A stretch of DNA of 64,000 bases. Source: a virus. This document shows, piece after piece, positions 7,108-15,617 of the stretch. A model generated the notes under the pieces. The model was not told the DNA's origin. It made no database searches and worked only from the letters and a program-made list of their open reading frames with translations. Made by a program: the position numbers and the translations under genes. The first letter of the stretch is position 1. Each line of letters begins with the position of its first letter. Location of the stretch: the IMG/VR virus record IMGVR_UViG_3300032117_000009, positions 1 to 64,000 of that record; one strand, written 5' to 3'.

Positions 7108-7113
7108 AATCAT

Positions 7114-7281
7114 TTACCTATCAACATAGAAACCGTTAAAAGTTTCCCGTTTTCGATTTTTCTTTGATTTAGTTTCTTTTATAATTTTAGAAGAATCTTT
7201 TGTTGTTACATAAATGATTGCAGCTAACTCAATTATCACTATAACATTTAAAACAATATAAGGAATAAGAAAATATTTCAC
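7114..7281 (-). CDS. 55-aa single-pass membrane protein
   Basis: GTG start with AGGGG six bases upstream. One N-terminal transmembrane helix (about 3-26: YFLIPYIVLNVIVIIELAAI) and a strongly basic C-terminal tail (KETKSKKNRKRE). Begins two bases beyond the stop of the preceding gene, so translation is probably coupled. Topology resembles small phage membrane effectors or holin accessory proteins; function unknown. Confidence 0.6.
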   Translation of the reverse strand: MKYFLIPYIVLNVIVIIELAAIIYVTTKDSSKIIKETKSKKNRKRETFNGFYVDR

Positions 7282-7283
7282 AT

Positions 7284-7481
7284 TTAACCCCTATGCCCAG
7301 AAGTTCCAATTGCTACTTCATTATATTGTTTGGAATCAAAATTTCCAAAACAGCCGTTGTGCGTAAGATCTTTGCGAAGTCTACGTCCATTACGATAGGC
7401 AATAGCATCTTTTGCTCTATTTGCCTTTCGCATCTCATTTTTTTCTCTGAACATTTCAGCTGTCCAAATTCTTTTACTCAT
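7284..7481 (-). CDS. Small basic protein
   Basis: 65 aa from the ATG (MSKRIWTAEMFREKNEMRKA); a GTG nine bases upstream is an alternative start, but GGAAAG is better spaced for the ATG. Very rich in Arg/Lys in the first half, suggesting nucleic-acid contact. No family recognised. Preceded by a CATGCTATAGTA promoter-like motif at 7519-7527 and the three-hairpin element. Confidence 0.6.
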   Translation of the reverse strand: MSKRIWTAEMFREKNEMRKANRAKDAIAYRNGRRLRKDLTHNGCFGNFDSKQYNEVAIGTSGHRG

Positions 7482-7518
7482 TTTTTTCACTTTCCACTAA
7501 AGTTTTTCTGATGTAACT

Positions 7519-7527
7519 ACTATAGCA
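7519..7527 (-). promoter_or_regulatory. Extended -10 promoter motif
   Basis: TGCTATAGT on the minus strand, an extended -10 box, about 40 bases before the small basic protein. The same CATGCTATA core occurs before the helicase gene and before tRNA-Thr. No good -35 box is visible here. Confidence 0.45.
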
Positions 7528-7568
7528 TGCTTTCCACTATTTTTTTACTTTTTTATTTTTTTTGGGAA

Positions 7569-7673
7569 ATACGGTTGGGGAGCTAAGATGCGAAAAGCTC
7601 AACCCAACCGTATCCCCCTACAACCTTAGGTCATTAGGTTGTATTTGGGAAGATGCCGTGGATTCATCTCCCA
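7569..7673. ncRNA. Three consecutive hairpins in an intergenic region
   Basis: Stem 1: ATACGGTTGGG (7569-7579) with CCCAACCGTAT (7603-7613), extended inward by GAGCT/AGCTC. Stem 2: TACAACC (7619-7625) with GGTTGTA (7637-7643). Stem 3: TGGG/CCCA plus AGATG/CATCT (7646-7673) with one bulged A. No U-run follows on either strand, so these are not ordinary terminators. May be a regulatory leader or a small RNA; transcribed strand unknown. The rest of 7482-7716 holds only the promoter motif and AT-rich DNA. Confidence 0.55.
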
Positions 7674-7716
7674 TTTACTAAGTTCAAGTATATACTATAT
7701 TTACTTCTTTTTTTAT

Positions 7717-7902
7717 CTACTTGTTGTTTTTGTTAAAATTTTCTACTTTTTTCATAAAGCTAGCCATCCACTTACTGAATTCCATGATTTCATCATAATC
7801 ATCTTCTTTATCAGCATGGCTAACCATAATCATCTTGCCTACCAAAGTTGAATGTTCTTGATTTGACTTGATGTAGTTAAAAATTTTATCTTCCGTTTTC
7901 AT
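7717..7902 (-). CDS. Small acidic hypothetical protein
   Basis: 61 aa starting MKTEDKIFNYIKSNQEHSTL. The start at 7902 is preferred over an ATG at 7917 because AGGAG lies four bases before it and the upstream ATG has no such site. Helical, Met/Lys/Asp-rich; ends KKVENFNKNNK. Overlap with the stop region of the lysozyme gene is avoided with this start. Function unknown. Confidence 0.6.
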   Translation of the reverse strand: MKTEDKIFNYIKSNQEHSTLVGKMIMVSHADKEDDYDEIMEFSKWMASFMKKVENFNKNNK

Positions 7903-7910
7903 ATTACTCC

Positions 7911-8453
7911 TTACCATGATCCTGAACAGCCATTCTGGTCAGGAGGATTTGGTTGTATTTTTTCAGCAATAATTATTTGCTGATCTATTGTAGCTAAGCC
8001 TGCATTGGGGGCAAATTGCAAACCTCCGTAGGCTACCCACGTTGAGTTTAACATACCCAGACCACCTGAGTAAACACTTCCCTGGTAACTCCAGTCACCA
8101 CCCTCTTCACAAATTGCAACTTTTTGCCAAGCTGCTTCTTCTTCAGGTGTAACTATTGAAGTATTTACCGTTGTTGTCGGTTCTGTTGTTGTGGTTGTTG
8201 TTACCACGGTAGTACTTGTAGTAGTAGAAGCAACTATTGTTGTAGTTGTATCTACAGCAGGCGGTGCTTTTATTACATGCCAAGGTACATGAAGATTATT
8301 TCTATGTACCGAACTCAATAAAATTACTTTGGAATAAGAATGACTTTTGACATTCTGTTCTGGGTTGTTGGCTGTGCTTATAGCTGTGATCCCTATCAGG
8401 GTGGTAAACACAAACGCTAAAAGAACAGTTACCTTAGCGAAAACAAGTCGCAG
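7911..8453 (-). CDS. Exported Rpf-like transglycosylase (cell-wall lytic protein)
   Basis: About 180 aa if started at CTG 8453; 166 aa from the GTG at 8411. The CTG start adds RLVFAKVTVLLAFVFTTLIG, completing a convincing signal sequence, and AGGAGAG lies four bases before it, whereas the GTG has no Shine-Dalgarno and cuts the signal peptide. Then a Thr-rich linker (TTTTIVASTTTSTTVVTTTT) and a C-terminal lysozyme-like fold, WQKVAICEEGGDW...GGLGMLNSTWVAYGG...QQIIIAEKIQ, matching resuscitation-promoting-factor/transglycosylase domains with the catalytic Glu in ICEEGG. Points to an actinobacterial host wall. Confidence 0.75.
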   Translation of the reverse strand: MRLVFAKVTVLLAFVFTTLIGITAISTANNPEQNVKSHSYSKVILLSSVHRNNLHVPWHVIKAPPAVDTTTTIVASTTTSTTVVTTTTTTEPTTTVNTSIVTPEEEAAWQKVAICEEGGDWSYQGSVYSGGLGMLNSTWVAYGGLQFAPNAGLATIDQQIIIAEKIQPNPPDQNGCSGSW

Positions 8454-8462
8454 TGTTCTCTC

Positions 8463-8492
8463 CTAACACTTGTCCAATAAAACGTGTGTTAG
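8463..8492 (-). promoter_or_regulatory. Hairpin covering the Shine-Dalgarno of the Rpf-like gene
   Basis: CTAACAC and GTGTTAG form a 7-bp stem with a 16-nt loop; the 3' arm runs into the AGGAG, so ribosome access may be gated by this stem. Confidence 0.4.
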
Positions 8493-8526
8493 TCCATAGC
8501 ATCACTCCAATCTCAATGATTAACTT

Positions 8527-8564
8527 GCTATATATTATATAGCGATTCTTAGCTGGTTTTACAA
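8527..8564 (-). promoter_or_regulatory. Putative promoter with palindromic -10 region
   Basis: TTGTAA (8559-8564), 17-nt spacer, TATATA (8536-8541). The -10 lies in the near-perfect palindrome GCTATATATTATATAGC (8527-8543), which could bind a dimeric regulator. Drives the Rpf-like gene about 70 bases downstream. Confidence 0.4.
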
Positions 8565-8657
8565 AAATTCTGTTTCTTATGATTTTCTTATAAAAAAAGT
8601 GCTTAGAAACTTTGACACGTAGCTGAAAAAGGTGCTGTAATTACAAAACCCCTTCCA

Positions 8658-8770
8658 CTGCAATTATATATATAACATAACGATTACTGATGATTATTTA
8701 TTGATGATTGAATTGATAAATGATAAAAATAAAAAAAATAGTAAATAACTAATTATATATATAATTGCAG
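8658..8770. repeat. 18-bp perfect inverted repeat flanking an AT-rich, iteron-like core
   Basis: CTGCAATTATATATATAA (8658-8675) is the exact reverse complement of 8753-8770. The 77 bases between hold several degenerate copies of TGATgATT/TGATaAAT. It begins eight bases after the helicase stop. Candidate origin, regulator-binding cluster or large terminator-like cruciform. The rest of 8565-8657 is AT-rich with no gene seen. Confidence 0.6.
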
Positions 8771-8778
8771 TTTGATCC

Positions 8779-10632
8779 TTAGCCAAATAGAAGGCTTTGA
8801 ACAGTAATTTCTTCTTCCAAGCTAACATTTTCATCAACTACCCCACGAATTGCTTCTGCTTCCGCTCTACGCAAAAGAACTTTTCTATCAGTTCTTTCTT
8901 CGATGGTTCCCTTAGCTACTGGACGATAAATCCAAGTATGTGTGATTCCTTTAGAAACAGAATCCCCTCTGTTAATCCTATCTTTGCGTTGTTTATATTC
9001 AGAATATGACCTGGGTACTTCAATATGCCAAAGGTAAGGAGCGTAAAGGTTAAGACCTTCTTGGCCAGCATCAGAGGAAAGAAGGATAGCAGCTCCCTTG
9101 TGGCCATTAAACGTCTTGATGGCATCTTGCTGCTCATCATCACTCATACCAACGCCCCAGATAGCCTGAATAGGAAAGTTACCGTTGTACTTAGCCTTCA
9201 GTGCCCTTAGATAAGGAAATAGAGTGTTGTTGGTCCAATAGCTAAATAAAACAACCTTCTCATCAGCTTCAATCAAAGTGTCAATAGATGCTTCAATCAA
9301 CTGATACTTAGATGAATCTTCAGTTCGATAATCTTTGCCAAATTCATTTACCAATTCTTTCGCCACAAAGCTATCAGAATTGTACATAGCTTCAGGGGTA
9401 TTGCAAAGAACACGAAGAAAATCAACCATACCCCATGCTGCACTACCCATACTTGGGTTATAAGAATTTTTTACGATTTCTTCAGCACGTTCATAAATAT
9501 CTTTCTCTGGGCCAGAGAGTTCAAAAGGAATTTTCTTTGCCATAGACTCTGGGAATTGTCTAGCAATATCAGGATCGCTTTTCATGGCAATATGAGTCCA
9601 CTTTTCATGGCGCTTACCAAGTATAGGAAGCTTTGATTGATCCCATTCCTTTACATAGATATTTTCTACCCATTTGTTACGAAAAATCTCAAACTCTTTG
9701 CCATATTCATATTTGAATTCATTAGGCGTAAGATCAGATACCCCATTAAGATCAGGTACGAGAACGTTAAAAATATTTCTGATATTAAGTGGAGAAGTTT
9801 TATAAGGTGTAGCTGTAAGCCCAAGGCACATAGTAGTTTCAGATCGCTCCAAAAGCATAGAGAAGCCACTAGAGAGAAGATTAGTGTCAGTGTTGATCTT
9901 TTGAGCTTCATCAATAACAATAAAAACACGCTTACCATTGATCATGTCCAGGATTTGCTGCAAATCAGTACGACTCCAATCCTCTGTCTTAGGCTTACCA
10001 CGACCATTGGACTTCATCGTAGCATTACGAATTTTTTCGTAATTAAGGATAAGAACTTGCGAATTGAAACCTTTATAAAAATCATGCCTTTTGGTTCTAT
10101 TCCAATCACCGATAGCTTCAACGGATAGGTGAGTCATGCGAATAAATTCATCACGCCAATCAATGCGCTTAGGCCCACGCTTGCAAAATACAAGCACCAT
10201 ATCAATTTTTCCCTCGGTGAACAATCTTTGAGCAGTCAGGCAACTACAAAGAGTTTTTCCTGCGCCAGTATCCCATTGAACAAGAACCCTAGGCTGTGGT
10301 TGTTGCAAAGCACCCCATATAACGTTAAGCCCAGTATTTTGAAATGGAAATAATTTATGTTCATTAAGGAACGGGCTATCAACTTCATAAACATTTGAAG
10401 CAGCATGATACAACATTTCGTACCTAGCCTGAGATTCACCTTCAAATTCAATTTCCAAACCAAGCTCACGCAAAGCTTTGTCAAATTGAACAATCTTGTC
10501 GTTGTTGATTAGTGAATCGTACTTGTCCAGAAATGGACGCAGCTTTTCAAAATTTTTGTTAAGAGAAGAAAAACGAAGAACACCATTCAACGTTCTGCTC
10601 TCTTCTACAAAAACTGTTTCTTGAATACTCAT
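8779..10632 (-). CDS. SNF2/DEAD-type superfamily 2 helicase
   Basis: 617 aa from MSIQETVFVEE; an upstream in-frame ATG (10677) is rejected because GGAGG stands five bases before 10632 and the -10 box lies between the two. Motifs: Walker A QWDTGAGKT (about residue 120-127), motif II VIDEAQK, motif III GLTATPYK, and in the second lobe VLFSYW, SSDAGQEGLNL and QRKDRINRGDS (motif VI). ATP-dependent DNA translocase or helicase for replication, recombination or remodelling. It is the only enzyme gene between the tail module and the small-gene region, and has its own promoter. Confidence 0.9.
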   Translation of the reverse strand: MSIQETVFVEESRTLNGVLRFSSLNKNFEKLRPFLDKYDSLINNDKIVQFDKALRELGLEIEFEGESQARYEMLYHAASNVYEVDSPFLNEHKLFPFQNTGLNVIWGALQQPQPRVLVQWDTGAGKTLCSCLTAQRLFTEGKIDMVLVFCKRGPKRIDWRDEFIRMTHLSVEAIGDWNRTKRHDFYKGFNSQVLILNYEKIRNATMKSNGRGKPKTEDWSRTDLQQILDMINGKRVFIVIDEAQKINTDTNLLSSGFSMLLERSETTMCLGLTATPYKTSPLNIRNIFNVLVPDLNGVSDLTPNEFKYEYGKEFEIFRNKWVENIYVKEWDQSKLPILGKRHEKWTHIAMKSDPDIARQFPESMAKKIPFELSGPEKDIYERAEEIVKNSYNPSMGSAAWGMVDFLRVLCNTPEAMYNSDSFVAKELVNEFGKDYRTEDSSKYQLIEASIDTLIEADEKVVLFSYWTNNTLFPYLRALKAKYNGNFPIQAIWGVGMSDDEQQDAIKTFNGHKGAAILLSSDAGQEGLNLYAPYLWHIEVPRSYSEYKQRKDRINRGDSVSKGITHTWIYRPVAKGTIEERTDRKVLLRRAEAEAIRGVVDENVSLEEEITVQSLLFG

Positions 10633-10649
10633 TAGAACCTCCGCTAGGA

Positions 10650-10677
10650 AGTATAGCATGGTGCCAATGAGAGTCAA
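10650..10677 (-). promoter_or_regulatory. Sigma70-type promoter of the helicase gene
   Basis: TTGACT (10672-10677), 16-nt spacer, extended -10 TGCTATACT (10650-10658). It sits between the stop of the 1140-aa tail gene and the helicase Shine-Dalgarno, giving a very short leader. Confidence 0.65.
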
Positions 10678-10680
10678 GCA

Positions 10681-13600
10681 CTAACTAGAAATTATTGTAT
10701 TACTCAAAGTTAAGTTGGCTGGATAATAATTGTTGTTCAAATGAAACATTGGGTGATCACACGGAGCGACCTTAGATATAACTTCGTTTGTCCTTGGATC
10801 TGGGAAATAATCAATGCTTGTTTGTGGCGTATAAGGATTTTGTTGGTAAATAGGTCTTATGAGCAAAGATTTAATGTTTGCGTTTGTTGTATATGATTGA
10901 GCTTTTAAAGTAAAGCTAGTACTACTAGTAGAAAAAGAAGCAAAAGCATATGGATTATTAATAGCAGTTGTAATTGGAAGCCAAGGGCCACCAGAAGATA
11001 AAGCATAGCTCCAGCTAATAGGATGATAAAACGGAGCAAACATTGTTAAATAAAATACTTCGTTAACAGTTGTATCTATTTGCAACAATTCAACATACAA
11101 TTTTTTTATATTGTTTTGTATTGAAGAATAAGGAATTTGTATATCAATCCAATTATTTAAAGGAACTTTTGTTGTTATGCTGTTTAATAAAGTTGGAGAA
11201 CTGTTGCTATCTAATATTCCATAAAGATTTAGCTGATAAGTTCCATTATTAGTATTAGGAAGAAAAATCCTGGCAATGGCTGAGCAACGCATATTAGTTG
11301 TGTCTAGACCAGAAGGGCTAAGCGATATTGGAATTGTTGCTACGCCGTAAGTAGCGTTAGAACTATTTGGAGAAAATTGCCAAACTCCAGTTGCTAAATT
11401 AAATGTAGAAATTTGTGGTAAAGGGGTAATAACATTATAAGAAGTTGAATTCGCTAAACTAGTACCAGTATTTAAATAACCGAGGTTATTATTTGTCATC
11501 ATAACCTGATCAATTGGCATTGGAGAAACCCAATCACTAGTTATTGAAGCTATTTGCAAACCAGTAACTTGATCATAGGATTGAAATGCATTTGTATACA
11601 ACACATTGCCTGTTGCGGTTGCATTATAGCCAAGTGGTTGAGATGCGTTTGAAGAGTTAAACGAAAACGTCATGTTTGTTGACGTAAAAATAGAACCAGA
11701 AGTGCCAGAAGTAGATGGAGTGATAGAGCAATTATCAAAATAATATTCTGTATCATCAATAATTATTTGATTTACTTTATAAAAATTCAATGCAGCCAAT
11801 CCTGCAAAATATGATTTATTCCAGGTTTGATTTATTTGAATTATGTTGTAGTTGTGAATACAAGTTTGAGGGAAGCGCAGAGGTAAATATGAAGGAAGTT
11901 CAGTATCACTAGAAGGACTTTCTGAACCTATTAGAGAAGAAAGAAGGCTAGAGCTAGATGTTGGGTCAACAATAGAAGTTATTGTATTTTGGCTAGGTTC
12001 TGCACTTGTCCCTAATTGAGTTGCGTTTAATTCAGTAAGCGTTACTGGGCTAACAAACTGTTCTTGAGCTGCTCCGGTAACCGTAGTAGGAGATTGAAAA
12101 TTATTTGGTGGCAAAGTCCCAGCAGCAGAATTTGTTTGTATTCCAAAATATTGCTGAGAATTGGTATCTAATAGTTGTTGTTCGATTTGATTAAAATAAT
12201 TAACAACCCAACTTGGAAAAAGTTTTACTGTGCGTTCAATTGATCCACTTGTTAAAGGGTAAACTTCAGGTGACAAATTAGTAAATTCTAATTTAATATA
12301 TCTTGCAGATATAGTTGGCAAACTATAAGTTGCTTTACGTACAGAAATATCTGATTGTAAAGGAATCCATTCTTTTGTTTCGTAATAACCAGATCCAGGA
12401 TTACTTCTTATTGTTGAGCTATATAATGGTGCAAGCAATAAAGCTCTGTAATCACCACGCAAACTTGTTGCAGGGCCATTAGAATTTATAAACAAACGTG
12501 GATTGCTAAAATAACTTTGCATAACTTGTGAGCTTGCAACATCTTGGCGAATCCAAAAATCTTTTATTGTCCCATAAGATGGTGAAGAGCCAGATACGCT
12601 ATTTCCAAGTGTAAATGGTGTATCTGTAGCAAAATTAGAAGAACCAGTTGCAGTGTTACTAGAAGTTAATGAAGAATGGTTATCAACAGTAATTGAGTAA
12701 ATGGGGCTTGAAGTATTAGAAGCGTCATAATTTATAACAATACCATACCAAGGCCAACCAGTAGAATCTTGTGATATTTTTCCAACTGTATTTACTGATA
12801 CTGTTTTGCCATTTATTACTGCAGTAAAAGTTACATTAGTGTTTGTATTTTTAAAATAAATAGCGATGCTATCATTTCCGCCAACTTGTTGATTAAGTAA
12901 TGTATATTGTGTGCTTCCAGTTGGCATAGATGTGTTAGGTGAATATTTAAGACCAATGCTCCAACTTGAGCTACTATTAAAACCAATTGTAGATGGCGTT
13001 AACAATCCATAATTATTTGCATTACCAAAGACTGCGCCAGAACTTGTTGGTGGCAAAATGCCATATGTTTGTTGGCCAACGTTGTTAAATGTTACTAAAT
13101 ATGATGAAGATTTTTGTGTAAGATTTGTTTGCGACCTGCTACAATAAAAAATATCATTAACGGTAGGATCATTAGAATAATAAAGGTTACATTGCACTCC
13201 AGAATACAATGGGTCCATGTACATGCTATCGATAGTTTGTTGTGAGCCTAAATCAACATATAAGTTTACAACTGCATCACCCACTGGTTGGGGGCTAGAT
13301 TTCCAATAACTTGATGTATTCGCCAAAACAGCAGTTCGATCAATTGGGTGTTGAATTTGGCTGGAATCTTTTTGAGTAATTACATAGTTTTCTGTAAGAC
13401 CAAGAGCATTTCTTGATGTAATTACAGCTGTGTTAGGAACTTGATCCCAACTTGTAGCATTTAATTTTAAATCAACATTTCTTAACCAAAATGGGTAACC
13501 ATTGTTAATATTAAAAGGATTTATTTCTTGTGGTCTAAAATTTAATTTGACATTCCTATCAAATCTCAATTCCAACAATGTTGTCCCAATGACTTGGGTT

Positions 13601-14103
13601 TGTATCTCTATATGTACCCATTGAAAATTGCCATTGTTGTATCCACCTAATCCTAAAGTAGTACCACCAACATAATTACCATTAATATCTGTTAACTGAT
13701 TCATTATTCCAGATATAGGATTTTTATAATATACAGACCAATTAGCTGGAACATCGCTAAAATCAAAAGATAAATAATTGAAAAATGTTAAGTTAGAACT
13801 TGTTGGTATTTTCAACTGTAATTGCACAGCAGTTATATCTTTTGACCCCAAAGTGTCAGAAGGAGATACCCAATAATTTTGCTGATTCTTTTTTACTTTT
13901 TTATTGTTAAGCTTTGTAGGACCAGGAGTAGATACTTGTGTTGATTGTGGTGATGGAAAAGTTTGTGATTGTACATTAAGAGAATCAACAGCACCAGTGT
14001 AGGGATATGATTTATTAATAGTAATACCATCAACAGTCATTTCTGGAGAAGATATTGGATCTACATAATCTTTTAATGGGTTCTTATGGTATGGTCTAGG
14101 CAT
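10681..14103 (-). CDS. Large tail fibre/baseplate-associated protein with LamG-like domain
   Basis: 1140 aa, Ser/Thr/Asn-rich, typical of secreted virion proteins. N-terminal proline-rich anchor; a discoidin-like segment about 265-320 (VVNLYVDLGSQQTIDSMYM); a concanavalin/LamG-like segment about 365-500 (NNYGLLTPSTIGFNSSSSWS ... WYGIVINYDAS ... FTLGNS); then beta-rich repeats. Such domains bind host glycans. Last gene of the long structural operon, one base overlap with the gene before it. Role as fibre or adhesin is inferred from position and composition. Confidence 0.7.
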   Translation of the reverse strand: MPRPYHKNPLKDYVDPISSPEMTVDGITINKSYPYTGAVDSLNVQSQTFPSPQSTQVSTPGPTKLNNKKVKKNQQNYWVSPSDTLGSKDITAVQLQLKIPTSSNLTFFNYLSFDFSDVPANWSVYYKNPISGIMNQLTDINGNYVGGTTLGLGGYNNGNFQWVHIEIQTQVIGTTLLELRFDRNVKLNFRPQEINPFNINNGYPFWLRNVDLKLNATSWDQVPNTAVITSRNALGLTENYVITQKDSSQIQHPIDRTAVLANTSSYWKSSPQPVGDAVVNLYVDLGSQQTIDSMYMDPLYSGVQCNLYYSNDPTVNDIFYCSRSQTNLTQKSSSYLVTFNNVGQQTYGILPPTSSGAVFGNANNYGLLTPSTIGFNSSSSWSIGLKYSPNTSMPTGSTQYTLLNQQVGGNDSIAIYFKNTNTNVTFTAVINGKTVSVNTVGKISQDSTGWPWYGIVINYDASNTSSPIYSITVDNHSSLTSSNTATGSSNFATDTPFTLGNSVSGSSPSYGTIKDFWIRQDVASSQVMQSYFSNPRLFINSNGPATSLRGDYRALLLAPLYSSTIRSNPGSGYYETKEWIPLQSDISVRKATYSLPTISARYIKLEFTNLSPEVYPLTSGSIERTVKLFPSWVVNYFNQIEQQLLDTNSQQYFGIQTNSAAGTLPPNNFQSPTTVTGAAQEQFVSPVTLTELNATQLGTSAEPSQNTITSIVDPTSSSSLLSSLIGSESPSSDTELPSYLPLRFPQTCIHNYNIIQINQTWNKSYFAGLAALNFYKVNQIIIDDTEYYFDNCSITPSTSGTSGSIFTSTNMTFSFNSSNASQPLGYNATATGNVLYTNAFQSYDQVTGLQIASITSDWVSPMPIDQVMMTNNNLGYLNTGTSLANSTSYNVITPLPQISTFNLATGVWQFSPNSSNATYGVATIPISLSPSGLDTTNMRCSAIARIFLPNTNNGTYQLNLYGILDSNSSPTLLNSITTKVPLNNWIDIQIPYSSIQNNIKKLYVELLQIDTTVNEVFYLTMFAPFYHPISWSYALSSGGPWLPITTAINNPYAFASFSTSSTSFTLKAQSYTTNANIKSLLIRPIYQQNPYTPQTSIDYFPDPRTNEVISKVAPCDHPMFHLNNNYYPANLTLSNTIISS

Positions 14104-15617
14104 TAAAGTGCTCCATAAGCTGTTGCCACAATGTTAACTAAAGGCGATAATAATATTTCTTGAGCTGGAATTGGGTTTGAAACAATATAGGTATTTGAAA
14201 TTGGCAATCTATATTGTGATAAAGTTGAATTAAATTGTCCACCTAATTTATTTACCATTTTTTGTAAATATGTTAAATAATCTGATTGACTTGCATATTC
14301 AAAATTATAAAATAATTGAATATTTACAACTGCACCGTTAGAAACTGTGTCTGCCTGATTTCCTGAAAAAACACAACCTGTAAAAGTACTTGAATTATAC
14401 CCAGTATAAGTAAAAGAATAAACCATTCCGCTTGTAGCTGTTAAAGACCCTGTGCCAATTTTTGGAGTTGTAGATGGGATTGTAGAAGAAACGGTCAATG
14501 ATGTAAGTGCAGAAAGAGCAGAAGTGGAACTAAGATTTGTAGTAGTTGTATAAATGCTATAATGATTTGGATCTCCAAAATACTTTCCATCAGGAAAATT
14601 ATCTGGGCTATCTGCTAATCCAACTGAAATCCAATTGCCGTAATTTGTTCCACCTTGTACGTTTCTTTGAGTGCCTGGAGAACCAATTGGCTGTATTTGC
14701 GTCAAATCATTTGGTTGAGGATAAATAAAAGTTGTAACAGTAGCAACATTTGGGGAAAGGTCAATACTTTCTTCAGAAGCTCTTCTATGAGCAAAAATTG
14801 GAGCTACTGTTGTTTGACTTGGATTAAGCCAATATTGCGTTGGAAAAACAGATTGATTAATTGGATTTACAGTTGGGTTTACTGCACCAGTAGTTACATA
14901 CTTATCAAATTCAAACCATTCACTATCAGAAACTGTTTGTCTAATCGATGTTGCAATTTCGCCAGAATTGGCAGAAGAATAAACATTAACAATAGAATTG
15001 CTCGGCATTAGTAAATCTACCATTTCAGCAACAGCACTAATTTGATCTTGTGTTAAAATATTATCGCCAAAAGGAATAATAACAAATTCTGTTGGAGAGC
15101 TTGTATTAAAATTAAGTGCAGGGCTTTGCGTACTAGTATTTAAATTATATTTCCATTGTTCTACAATTCTTACTCTACAGCCCAATATGGCTTCAGCTAA
15201 CAAAGTAACGCCTAAAACAGTTGCTCCACTATTAATAGCTGTGAGCATAAGAGAAAGCCGTTCTCTGAATGCAGTATCGCCAAGTCCAATTGCATCCCAA
15301 GAAGATCTGGGAAGCTGGTCTGTGTAAGGGTCTGGATTGTTTATTAAATTATATTGCTCTTTTGGCAATCTATAAGTATTCAACAAAGAGCCAACAATAT
15401 CATCTAAATCACTGAATTCAATACCGTTGAGATTTTGTGTTATTAAAGCAGAAGTTTGTACCAGGTTAAGCTGCCCAGTACCGGAATCTCCTAAAAGAGT
15501 TTTAAGAAGAGTATATAATTTATCGGTTGGGTAAAGATTATATATAGTTTCGGGGAAATTAGAAACCTTTTTAAGGAAGTCTCTATCAACTACTACAGGA
15601 ACAATATTCCCAGCCAT
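14103..15617 (-). CDS. Baseplate-associated tail protein
   Basis: 504 aa. The helical N-terminal 160 residues (VDRDFLKKVSNFPETIYNLY ... SSWDAIGLGDTAFRERLSLM) look like a baseplate wedge partner following the J-like protein, comparable in position to tail protein I/gp53-type genes. The rest is beta-rich. Overlaps both neighbours by one base, so it belongs tightly to the baseplate cassette. Exact homologue not recognised. Confidence 0.65.
   Translation of the reverse strand: MAGNIVPVVVDRDFLKKVSNFPETIYNLYPTDKLYTLLKTLLGDSGTGQLNLVQTSALITQNLNGIEFSDLDDIVGSLLNTYRLPKEQYNLINNPDPYTDQLPRSSWDAIGLGDTAFRERLSLMLTAINSGATVLGVTLLAEAILGCRVRIVEQWKYNLNTSTQSPALNFNTSSPTEFVIIPFGDNILTQDQISAVAEMVDLLMPSNSIVNVYSSANSGEIATSIRQTVSDSEWFEFDKYVTTGAVNPTVNPINQSVFPTQYWLNPSQTTVAPIFAHRRASEESIDLSPNVATVTTFIYPQPNDLTQIQPIGSPGTQRNVQGGTNYGNWISVGLADSPDNFPDGKYFGDPNHYSIYTTTTNLSSTSALSALTSLTVSSTIPSTTPKIGTGSLTATSGMVYSFTYTGYNSSTFTGCVFSGNQADTVSNGAVVNIQLFYNFEYASQSDYLTYLQKMVNKLGGQFNSTLSQYRLPISNTYIVSNPIPAQEILLSPLVNIVATAYGAL

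Noticed and set aside
9637-10128. 163-codon plus-strand frame
   Set aside because: Antisense to the helicase core motifs; no Shine-Dalgarno.
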